This document shows positions 43,560-50,000 of a stretch of 50,000 nucleotides of DNA, piece by piece (positions within the stretch are counted from its first letter, which is position 1; each line of letters starts with the position of its first letter). The translations under genes and the position numbers were made by a program. The notes beneath the pieces are model-generated. The model worked only from the letters and a program-made list of their open reading frames with translations, had not been told where the DNA came from and did no database searches. The stretch comes from Nitrosospira sp. (GTDB lineage: Bacteria > Pseudomonadota > Gammaproteobacteria > Burkholderiales > Nitrosomonadaceae), in the NCBI GenBank assembly GCA_013821425.1, contig JACDGV010000019.1, positions 1 to 50,000 on the forward strand, written 5' to 3'.

Positions 43560-43742
43560 CTACTTGGACTGTTTCGTGCCGCTCTTTTCCTTGGTGATGG
43601 GGTTCTGTACCGTGTAGCCTTTTTCTTTCATCTTGTATCCCCCATAGGCGCCAGCGCCTCCCGCTGCCAGATACCAGCAACCGGAAAGTGCCGGCAGCGC
43701 GGCCAGGACTACGCCCAAGCGGAGAATTCTCTTTATTTTCAT
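43560..43742 (-). CDS. Small lipoprotein
   Basis: A 60-residue protein starting MKIKRILRLGVVLAALPALS with lipobox LSGC. The mature part is YLAAGGAGAYGGYKMKEKGY followed by a Lys/Ser/Thr tail. The Gly/Ala-rich AAGGAGAYGGY pattern is seen in small envelope lipoproteins of betaproteobacteria. No function is known. The start at 43742 gives a proper signal peptide; the frame is open further upstream without one. Confidence 0.7.
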   Translation of the reverse strand: MKIKRILRLGVVLAALPALSGCWYLAAGGAGAYGGYKMKEKGYTVQNPITKEKSGTKQSK

Positions 43743-43971
43743 CTCGATTATTCTAATATGATAGAAAACCACACAATTTTGACCTGAGGAAAGGTACTCT
43801 ATGGACCAGGGGGTTGTCAATGTCCGGGGGTCAGCCCTTCGTTATTGACGACTCGCCGCATTGAGGGGCGTTAAGGGCGGAACCAGGACCAGCGGGAGTT
43901 TATCCTGGAGGAGTCGCCGGTCTTGCAGGGGCCGGACGATCCGCCGTGTAGATTTTTCCGGAGGAAATGTC

Positions 43972-44475
43972 ATGAAGGAAATAACGGAAGCAACGGTTTT
44001 GAGTACAGGAATCCCGCGCCTTATTACGGTCGCGGCAATAGCCGCATTGGTGATGCTCCTGGCGGCATGTCAATCGACGGAAACGCGGCGTGCTGGCGGC
44101 TTGATCGGCGGTATCGCAGGGTCTATCGGCGGCAGCTATCTCGGCAGCTATCTCGGGGGAGGCACAGCTGGCCGGATTCTGGGCGCCGTAGCTGGAGGTG
44201 TCGGCGGACACTACCTCGGGGCGGAGATCGGGAGACGGCTCGGCCAGGAAGACCAGCGAAGAATGGCGGATGCCTCGCAGCGGGCGTACGATACGGGGCA
44301 ATCGCAAACCTTCAGCAACCCCGACAGCGGGGTGAGGGGCAAGGCTGAAGTGGTCTCATCCAGCCAGGCGCAGCAAAACGACAATCGGGAGTGCAAGACA
44401 ATCCGGCAAACGGTTGTGCTGAATGACGGCAAGACCGTTACCGAAGACGTGAGAAGCTGCAAGGAGCCGGACTGA
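43972..44475 (+). CDS. Glycine-zipper surface antigen lipoprotein (17 kDa type)
   Basis: The 167-residue product has a signal peptide with lipobox (VMLLAACQST, LAAC). A glycine-zipper region follows (GGLIGGIAGSIGGSYLGSYL, then GAVAGGVGGHYLGAEIGRRL) ending in GQEDQRRM. The C-terminal domain has ECKTIRQTVVLNDGKTVTED. This layout is that of the Rickettsia 17-kDa surface antigen family. Glycine zippers insert into membranes, and a role in the outer membrane is likely. A GGAGGAAA ribosome site precedes the ATG. Confidence 0.85.
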   Translation: MKEITEATVLSTGIPRLITVAAIAALVMLLAACQSTETRRAGGLIGGIAGSIGGSYLGSYLGGGTAGRILGAVAGGVGGHYLGAEIGRRLGQEDQRRMADASQRAYDTGQSQTFSNPDSGVRGKAEVVSSSQAQQNDNRECKTIRQTVVLNDGKTVTEDVRSCKEPD

Positions 44476-44600
44476 GTGATTTATATCGCCATTCGCTGGA
44501 GAGAGCGCGGGAAACATGGATCAGCGACTCGATCATGCGCGCCAAGGCTTTGGGGAAGCGCATGGTCGATTAGCCTGGATTTAAGGAATCGAATGTCGTC

Positions 44601-45098
44601 ATGAAAGACAAGGAACAATTGGAATGCAAACGAATTGATGAGCTGAAACGGCGGATTTCCAGCCTTCAGCTTGGAGAGTCCGGCCGTACTCATGAGATTC
44701 TCGAGGCCCTTATTGCGCTCGTGCCCCAGGAAACCCGCGGAGAATTTGTTGGATTGCTCGAAACTCTTTCGAAGGATGCCCCGGACCGCGAACGGCGAGG
44801 TTTTGACCGCCGGCGCGCGCTTCAGATCGTGGAGGGCGTTTGCAGGCCGGAACATTTCGCAAGGGAAGCCGCGCAGTCGCAGCACGAGTCCGACCGAAGG
44901 GTAGGGGAAAGGCGGCAACGAGACCGCCGAAAATGGGCGCGCAATTCCCGAAAACCCTGGACGGATGAACAAATCCAGGCCTTGCAAACGATGGTCGAGC
45001 AGCATGTGCCCGTAAGACGAATCGCGCTGAAGTTAGGCAGGACTTCAACTGCAGTTCTCGCTAAAGCCAAGGAAATTAAGTTGGCCCTGCGCTGCTAG
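44601..45098 (+). CDS. Hypothetical protein with SANT/Myb-like C-terminus
   Basis: A 165-residue soluble, strongly charged protein. The N-terminal half is helical (CKRIDELKRRISSLQLGESG). The middle is very Arg-rich (RRVGERRQRDRRKW). The C-terminus KPWTDEQIQALQTMVEQHVP followed by VRRIALKLGRTSTAVLAKAK has the spacing of a Myb/SANT-like helix-turn-helix with a basic recognition helix. A DNA-binding role is plausible but no family is firmly recognised. It follows the surface antigen gene by 125 bp. Confidence 0.6.
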   Translation: MKDKEQLECKRIDELKRRISSLQLGESGRTHEILEALIALVPQETRGEFVGLLETLSKDAPDRERRGFDRRRALQIVEGVCRPEHFAREAAQSQHESDRRVGERRQRDRRKWARNSRKPWTDEQIQALQTMVEQHVPVRRIALKLGRTSTAVLAKAKEIKLALRC

Positions 45099-45217
45099 CC
45101 CCCACGGCCTCGGGCCGGTAGGGGTGCGCGGCAAGTTCTGGAACACGGGCTGCTGATTCGCCCGGGTTTTCCGGCGATGGAGGCGGAATTGTCACTGCTG
45201 CCCCCGCCTCAATGGAA

Positions 45218-45445
45218 TCAGGGCTTCTTTCTCCACTGGTCCCCGGGTTTCTCATATTCCTTTTTTACCGCCGCCCAAGCGACCTTAAGCGCAGTCTCTT
45301 CACGTGATGCATCGCCTCTGCGGTCGTCTGCGTCCTTGTATTCGTCCCAGGCACTATTGAAAGCCGCCTGATATATCTCCTGGGCATGCTTCGGCAATAC
45401 GTTCGCAACATTGTCGGGCAGGTCTTTCAGGGTGTCGTAGGGCAT
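45218..45445 (-). CDS. chaB: ChaB family protein
   Basis: ChaB proteins are small and are linked by name to cation transport regulation, without an established mechanism. The 75-residue product starts MPYDTLKDLPDNVANVLPKH and continues AQEIYQAAFNSAWDEYKDAD, then ALKVAWAAVKKEYEK. These are the hallmarks of the family. The ATG at 45445 has AGGAG six bases upstream. The frame is open upstream into the resolvase remnant up to 45814, so a long fused reading frame exists by chance. No ChaA antiporter is in the window. Confidence 0.9.
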   Translation of the reverse strand: MPYDTLKDLPDNVANVLPKHAQEIYQAAFNSAWDEYKDADDRRGDASREETALKVAWAAVKKEYEKPGDQWRKKP

Positions 45446-45556
45446 GGGGTTCTCCTGATACTGGTTGGATGGAAGAGTGGGCGATTTATCGAGATGCAAG
45501 CAAGCTGAACACGCAAACATTGAAAATTTGCGAATGCATGGTATAAAGCGCACGTT

Positions 45557-45880
45557 TGCCAGCTTTGTTCGGTTGACCCCCAACGCGGCCTGCTCTCGCA
45601 ACTGGGTAATCCTCTCTGCGTTTAACGCCGGCTTCCTGCCTTTGCAGACCATTCCCTTGGCCTTTGCCAAGGCAATTCCTTCCCGCTGCCGCTCCTTAAT
45701 CAGGGCTCGTTCAAATTGTGCGAATGCACTCAGCATGGAAAACATCAGGGTGGAACGCGGGTCATCACCGTCCGCAGTAAAGCTCATATTCTCTCTAATG
45801 AATTCGACCGACACACCCTGTCATTCATTTCCTTACCAGCCTGAGCATGTCTTTGACGTTACGCGCCAGCCTAGACGGGA
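45557..45880 (-). pseudogene. Serine resolvase/invertase remnant
   Basis: Two pieces of one serine recombinase lie in different frames. The first, around 45830-45880, reads SRLARNVKDMLRLVRK. The second reads QGVSVEFIRENMSFTADGDD with STLMFSMLSAFAQFERALIK and ERQREGIALAKAKG, then KPALNAERITQLREQAALGV and NRTKLA. The join lies near 45820-45830 and needs a one-base shift. The N-terminal catalytic Ser region is absent and the helix-turn-helix is cut at NRTKLA, so the gene is dead. It is a trace of a Tn3-like or similar element. Confidence 0.75.
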
Positions 45881-46067
45881 CAATAAAAGTTGGAAAGTAT
45901 CAGGCAGATTTGTAAGTATGGGTCTACCCAAAGTAGACGGATCCATTTTTGAATTTGCCCAATAAGATTCAATTGCGCTTGCCTTGACTTTTCAAACTCT
46001 CCATCTATGTTAAAGGAGTCGCTCCTTTTTGAAATCCCTTTGCGAAAATTAAACCGGCTTCGTTACA

Positions 46068-47762
46068 ATGAGAATTAACAACTGCTGCTTCAAAGTTCGC
46101 AGCGTCATCCTGGCCGCAGCCGCCAGTTTAGCTTTTGCCTTACCCGCGCAAGCTACCACACTGAAAACCCTCAAACGTTTTGATTCAACGAATTCGGTAC
46201 TATTCCTGCAAAATGACTGGAACCCGGCAAATGGGAATACATACTGGGGAGCCCTTGAGGTGTCTCAAAGCACAGACCCAGGCCCTACCGACTTTTCTGG
46301 TCCAAATGTTGCGGGAAGCTTTTCCGCAGGGGAGGATCCGTGGGAGACCGTTTCGATAAAAAGCCATGCCGAGGGCCAGTTTAATCTGCAGGGAACTCAG
46401 GAAATGCAGCTTGTCGCCCGCCCGGAATATGTGACTGACCGACCCTATGTCACTGCCGTGTTGCGCCTGACCATGCAGGACGGCAGTATCTGGGACCAGC
46501 CCAAAGTGCTGGCAAACAATGTGTGGCAGACAGCAGCGTTTCCCGTCAAGGAAGACTCCTTCGCCCGTGTTGAGTGGGGGCCATCCGGAGTGTTCGACCT
46601 TGGCAAGGTTGCTTCATGGGAAGTTATCCTGGTAGACCTGCCTCCGGGCAACCACTCCATTAACCTTCATACCCTCTACATGAAGGGCAACTATGAGGCA
46701 TCAGGAAACGCTGCGGAGCCGTTCGAAGTAAATTTTTACGCTGGAGATGGAAGCATTCTGTTTCGCCATGCTGACTGGAACCCGGCAGATGGTGATACCC
46801 ACTGGTTATATCATGTACGTGCGCATCAACATTATTACAATCCATTTGGCTTTGTGAGGGCGGTCTATCGTTCTGCAGGCGATCCGTGGGAAACGGTATC
46901 CTTGCGTAAGGAAGCCCAGACCCACTTCGACCTGACGGCCAGCGGCAGCGGGCAGATTGTAGCTTTAATGAACGCGGGGGTGAATTTCGACCCGAACGCA
47001 TTGGTCATGAGCCTGACTATGGAAGATGGGAGCGTCTGGCAACAGGGAAAGCGGCTGGATGTAGTTAGTAGCAATGCCTTGGCGCATTTTACGCCTTGGG
47101 GGCTTAACATGCTGCCATACAGGTTTTCGTTTGATCCTCAAGGGAAAGGCTGGACGATGGCAGCCTGGGCGCCAACGGGAAACTTTGACTTGAGTCGGAT
47201 CAAAACGTGGGAACTGTCGTTCAACAATCTTGAGGAAGGGGAAAACTCTGTCTTGCTGGGCAGCATTGGCATAATGGGAGCTTCTTTAGTAAATGCGGAC
47301 AACACGTTTGGAGCCAACGGGCAGGCCCAATGGCTGGAGCGCAGCTTTGCTTCTGATGGAGTGACTGGGGACATCAGTTCAGACGGTTTCGAAAATAGCC
47401 TCTACATTGCGTCGGAAATCCCAGTCAATGGATTGGAACTGGGCTTCAACCTTGAAATCACCAGTAGCTATGCAAACTCCTCTCCGAATGCGGTCGTCTT
47501 CAAGCTGACGACAGGTGATGGAAAAGTCTGGCAACAAAGCTTTAGTCTGCCCGAAGCTGGACGATCAATACACAGGATTTATGTCGGTTGTCCGGGTCCC
47601 TGGTCAATGATACGCCCTGACCCAGATGATTTTCGCTGCAAGGGCATATTAGGGGCGTTTTACGGGATCAGCTCAGACATTACGAAATGGGAGGTAGTGC
47701 TAAACAGGCCACCCGCCGGGGAACACAAAATTGGCGTTAACCTCCTCTCCACGGTTCAATAA
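46068..47762 (+). CDS. Secreted protein with three internal repeat domains
   Basis: Family not recognised. The 564-residue product has a signal peptide (VILAAAASLAFALPAQA). It then has two clear repeats of about 180 residues: LFLQNDWNPANGNTYW / LFRHADWNPADGDTHW, DPWETVSIK / DPWETVSLR, LTMQDGSIWDQPKVL / LTMEDGSVWQQGKRL, and FDLGKVASWEVILVDLPPGN / FDLSRIKTWELSFNNLEEGE. A third, more diverged copy has FKLTTGDGKVWQQSFSL and ITKWEVVLNRPPAGEHKIGV. The alternating hydrophobic and aromatic pattern suggests beta-sandwich domains, perhaps carbohydrate- or surface-binding. No catalytic motif or cell-wall anchor is visible. It stands alone between mobile-element remnants. Confidence 0.75.
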   Translation: MRINNCCFKVRSVILAAAASLAFALPAQATTLKTLKRFDSTNSVLFLQNDWNPANGNTYWGALEVSQSTDPGPTDFSGPNVAGSFSAGEDPWETVSIKSHAEGQFNLQGTQEMQLVARPEYVTDRPYVTAVLRLTMQDGSIWDQPKVLANNVWQTAAFPVKEDSFARVEWGPSGVFDLGKVASWEVILVDLPPGNHSINLHTLYMKGNYEASGNAAEPFEVNFYAGDGSILFRHADWNPADGDTHWLYHVRAHQHYYNPFGFVRAVYRSAGDPWETVSLRKEAQTHFDLTASGSGQIVALMNAGVNFDPNALVMSLTMEDGSVWQQGKRLDVVSSNALAHFTPWGLNMLPYRFSFDPQGKGWTMAAWAPTGNFDLSRIKTWELSFNNLEEGENSVLLGSIGIMGASLVNADNTFGANGQAQWLERSFASDGVTGDISSDGFENSLYIASEIPVNGLELGFNLEITSSYANSSPNAVVFKLTTGDGKVWQQSFSLPEAGRSIHRIYVGCPGPWSMIRPDPDDFRCKGILGAFYGISSDITKWEVVLNRPPAGEHKIGVNLLSTVQ

Positions 47763-47849
47763 GCTGTGCTCTCCAAGCAGAAAAAGCGAGAGTGATGCCA
47801 AATCCCGGAGCGCGCAATCAATGCGCCCAACCAATAATAGGAGGATGAA

Positions 47850-48085
47850 TTGATACGAAAACTTGTCTTTGCTGCTCTTGCTGCTTGGGTTGTACGCCGA
47901 CTTTCCCGCAGGGGTCTAAAGAGATCGCCGTAGTCCATGAGGAGCCGTGGTTGAGGGGCCCTGTTCCATTAGGAAATAGGAAGCAGTCTGCGAAACGAAC
48001 ATACTTAATGCGACCGCCCCCGAGGGGCGTGGTAGTTCCGGTCGCTACCACGAGCGCATATTGCAGCTTTCTCTTGACCGGGTGA
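47850..48085 (+). pseudogene. Small lipoprotein gene with a frameshift
   Basis: A perfect AGGAGG lies before a TTG start. The first frame reads MIRKLVFAALAA, a good signal peptide start. One base later in phase the second frame continues as LGCTPTFPQGSKEIAVVHEE, so inserting a single base restores MIRKLVFAALAALGC with a proper lipobox. The second frame stays open to 48085. Without the correction the first frame stops after 27 codons. Either a mutation or a sequencing error could explain it. Confidence 0.5.
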
Positions 48086-48129
48086 CGCTGGATCTGGACT
48101 CGACGGTGATGACCCCGTATGGCGAGCAA
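48055..48129 (+). pseudogene. Short IS1380-like transposase remnant
   Basis: In a frame open from 47980 to 48228, the segment LDRVTLDLDSTVMTPYGEQT resembles the catalytic DLDSTV...YGxQ region of IS1380-family transposases. The sequence on either side does not continue the similarity. Only about 25 residues match and the call rests on motif memory alone. Confidence 0.3.
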
Positions 48130-48182
48130 ACAGAAATCTGGGAACACATCAGTTATCAGATCCTTAAAGCCTGTCCTTCAGA

Positions 48183-48671
48183 TTATCCATATGTGTTGCG
48201 CCATGCTTGCTTGCGTGAGGCATATTGAGGATGCGCTTCGGCCTGCTTCCATTTTTGGTAAAAAATAGCTGCACTTTCTGCTTTATCCGGATCGCCGGTG
48301 CCTTTCTCTTTCAAAGCGTATTCCTTGTTTTTATCATATTTAATCCCGCTTTTGTAATTCGCATATCGCCGCGCCCGCGTAAAGCCCATCTGCAGGAATT
48401 TCCTTGCGAGATCAGCCCCAACGAAATCCTCGGCTTCCAGATAATCTTCAAACATTTTATAAAGAAGCGTGCTGCTGATTTCTGCCATTTCAGGTGTTTT
48501 AAAGCGCCAATGGGGCGTCAATTCGCTTTTATAGGGCTCACATATCAATACCCCCTGCTCGCCTTTGCCGACCCGGTATTTTTCAGGCTCCTTCCGATAA
48601 TCGATATCCCGTTTCCACGGATAGCTTTGCTTATCGAATTTCAAATAAGACGGGATATGGTAATTTTTCAC
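48183..48671 (-). CDS. DUF4385 family protein
   Basis: The product of about 162 residues matches the DUF4385 pattern: EPEKYRVGKGEQGVLICEPY, KSELTPHWRFKTPEMAEISS, and ADLARKFLQMGFTRARRYAN with KAESAAIFYQKWKQAEAHPQ at the end. The function of the family is unknown; it occurs sporadically in bacteria and phages. No signal peptide or membrane segment. Start taken as GTG 48671 with a TTG just before it; neither has a strong ribosome site. Confidence 0.8.
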   Translation of the reverse strand: MKNYHIPSYLKFDKQSYPWKRDIDYRKEPEKYRVGKGEQGVLICEPYKSELTPHWRFKTPEMAEISSTLLYKMFEDYLEAEDFVGADLARKFLQMGFTRARRYANYKSGIKYDKNKEYALKEKGTGDPDKAESAAIFYQKWKQAEAHPQYASRKQAWRNTYG

Positions 48672-48762
48672 CAAACGTATTCTTCCGGAAAACTACAGAG
48701 CGCAATGGCTAGCGCCCTCCATACCTGTTTATCAGTCAGGACAATTAAAGTGGGCCCCTGAA

Positions 48763-49437
48763 TCAAGGCAATATTGGGTGGAGTTTAAGAGGGCAACCTT
48801 TCGCACGCAGCGGCACGGCACTGCCCCGGTTTTGTTTCTGTTTTTGTTCCTGAGCGAGCTTATTTCTCGCATTGAATTTATCTACAATGCTGACTCCGCC
48901 ACCACCTGCGCTCCGGTAGACCACATCCGGTGTGCTGTAACCCAGCGATTGGTGCATTCTTTCCGTGTTGTAAAACACAAAATATTCCGCCAGTCCCAGC
49001 AGCAATTACGGCAGGGTGGCGCTCGCTACGCCAGAGCCGTTCCACGAAAATGTTGTCCAATGCCCGTCCGCGACCGTCCATGCTGATGGCAATGCCGTGC
49101 GCCTCGAGCACACCGGTGAATGCCTCTGAGGTGAACTGGCAGCCTTGAATGTCTCCGGACGCCGTAGACCTGTAGCGCTTGCTCCAGACAGTCCACACCG
49201 AATGTGCTATCCAGCGTATTCGATAACTGCCGTGCCAGTACTTTGCGTGAATACCAATCGATTCACGGTCACCAGGTACACAAATCCTCGCGGCAGGCGG
49301 ATGTAAGTTAAGTCTGTGCTCCATACCTGATTGGGCGGGGTCACTACCACGCCTCGGAGCAGGTAGGGATAAATCTTGGCAGATGCGGGAGAGCCGTTGC
49401 CGACGAAATAGACGCAGTGAGTCAAGCCCATACATGC
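48763..49437 (-). pseudogene. IS3-family transposase OrfB with several frameshifts
   Basis: Pieces of one OrfB integrase-core protein follow each other in three frames. YPYLLRGVVVTPPNQVWSTD with LTYIRLPRGFVYLVTV is in frame one (49207-49431). QFTSEAFTGVLEAHGIAISM and DGRGRALDNIFVERLWRSE are in frame two. LAEYFVFYNTERMHQSLGYS with TPDVVYRSAGGG is in frame three (48763-49005). The DDE residues fall in separate frames, so no active enzyme is made. The N-terminal region and OrfA are missing. A possible terminal repeat starts TGGGCCCCTG at 48751. Confidence 0.85.
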
Positions 49438-49709
49438 GCCTCCTCAAAATGGACAGTATCCCCTGTCTTGTGGCCTTGATAGTCCTCGTCGGGACTTGAT
49501 TCAAAACTAACTATCTTTCCTTTAAAGTTTCCCCCTTCCAGAACATCAATAACTTCCACAAATACTAACTCGGAACCAATCTTCAAGTCTCTTACATCGC
49601 CGACCTCAACTGGGTATTTAAGAGGTTCTCCTGACGCGTAGTGTCTAGCGACAATTAAAGATTTGCCGTCAGGACGCTTTGTAAACCCGGTTTTCTTCTG
49701 ATTTTCCAT
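49422..49709 (-). CDS. Hypothetical small protein, beta-rich
   Basis: A 95-residue protein of unknown family. It starts MENQKKTGFTKRPDGKSLIV behind AAGGAG (10-base spacing). The body has alternating strands (SLIVARHYASGEPLKYPVEV, then GSELVFVEVIDVLEGGNFKG) suggestive of a small beta-barrel. The last residues (EEAHVWA and stop) overlap the edge of the IS3 remnant, so the natural C-terminus may have been replaced when that element inserted. Confidence 0.55.
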   Translation of the reverse strand: MENQKKTGFTKRPDGKSLIVARHYASGEPLKYPVEVGDVRDLKIGSELVFVEVIDVLEGGNFKGKIVSFESSPDEDYQGHKTGDTVHFEEAHVWA

Positions 49710-49883
49710 ATCACTTGTACTCCTTCTTCTAAGACACGGGATCCCACACGGGCATGAATTGAAATTAGCTGGTTATATTTTAAGGATATCTCGACCTGAA
49801 GGAAATACCTGCGTGGTAGAACAACGATATAGATACCTTATTGGTGCCTGAACTAAGGGGAAGGGGAATGTCGGGGTGACCTG

Positions 49884-50000
49884 CTATCGTTTTTTGTAAC
49901 CAATTCGAAAGTGAGTCTTCGGTTCAAGCATTCTGATTTTGCCACCGTTCCCGGCCTGCTTGAGCCGGTGTTCGATTGCCGAGCGAAGAATGCGGCCGCT
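49884..50000 (-). CDS. C-terminal end of an unidentified gene (runs off window)
   Basis: The reverse strand carries 38 open codons up to a TAG, reading GRILRSAIEHRLKQAGNGGK then IRMLEPKTHFRIGYKKR. The composition is basic and helical and looks protein-coding. The start and most of the gene lie beyond the window and no family can be named. Confidence 0.45.
   Translation of the reverse strand, partial: SGRILRSAIEHRLKQAGNGGKIRMLEPKTHFRIGYKKR

Noticed and set aside
45099..45160. Intrinsic terminator after the SANT-like gene
   Set aside because: A G+C-rich imperfect hairpin (CCCCACGGCC/GGCCGGTAGGGG) is present but no U-tract follows.
45465..45965. Rightward open frame of 166 codons over the resolvase remnant
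   Set aside because: It is the antisense of the serine recombinase pieces and carries no protein-like motif.

Overview
The window looks like a chromosomal segment of a betaproteobacterium, most likely an ammonia oxidiser of the Nitrosomonadaceae such as Nitrosospira. This is inferred from gene order (kdsC-lptC-lptA-lptB-rpoN-hpf-hprK-rapZ), the style of the housekeeping proteins and the many insertion-sequence remnants. No single gene here proves the genus.

Left edge (1-9350): mobile DNA. From the left come the start of an IS3-family orfA, an intact IS21-family element (istA/istB), an IS481-family transposase cut off by the IS21 end, and then a genomic island read leftward. The island has a P4-type tyrosine integrase, small unknown proteins, an AlpA-type regulator, a DUF3631 ATPase, a TubC_N-like protein and a phage terminase small subunit. 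No capsid, portal, tail or lysis gene is seen. This set resembles a phage satellite (PICI-like) rather than a prophage. Its terminase side is decayed and capped by the insertion sequences, so only one end is preserved.

Core (9350-30550): housekeeping genes. yicC is divergent from rph-rdgB-hemW. thiS-thiG-trmB run leftward. A tRNA-Gly(CCC) lies directly before an AsmA-family gene that appears truncated, followed by mutY and a 5-formyl-THF cyclo-ligase gene. A long leftward block (ispH, kdsC, lptC, lptA, lptB, rpoN, hpf, hprK, rapZ, ubiX) joins isoprenoid, LPS, sigma-54, ribosome-hibernation and PTS-type regulation. Leftward aroF (DAHP synthase) and btuF, and rightward miaA, complete the block.

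30.8-40.0 kb: a rightward fatty-acid beta-oxidation cluster, consisting of a BON-domain lipoprotein, FadE-type acyl-CoA dehydrogenase, long-chain acyl-CoA synthetase, acyl-CoA thioesterase, a HAD-ECH multifunctional protein and a thiolase. Together these could activate acyl chains and degrade them to acetyl-CoA. That is notable if the host is a lithoautotroph.

40.0-50.0 kb: accessory and envelope genes. They are a DUF3460 gene, a spermidine-synthase-like gene, several small lipoproteins, an 11-repeat Sel1 protein, a glycine-zipper surface antigen, a ChaB gene behind a wrecked resolvase, a secreted protein with three repeated domains, a frameshifted small lipoprotein, a DUF4385 gene and a frameshifted IS3 transposase. 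The window ends inside an unidentified leftward gene.
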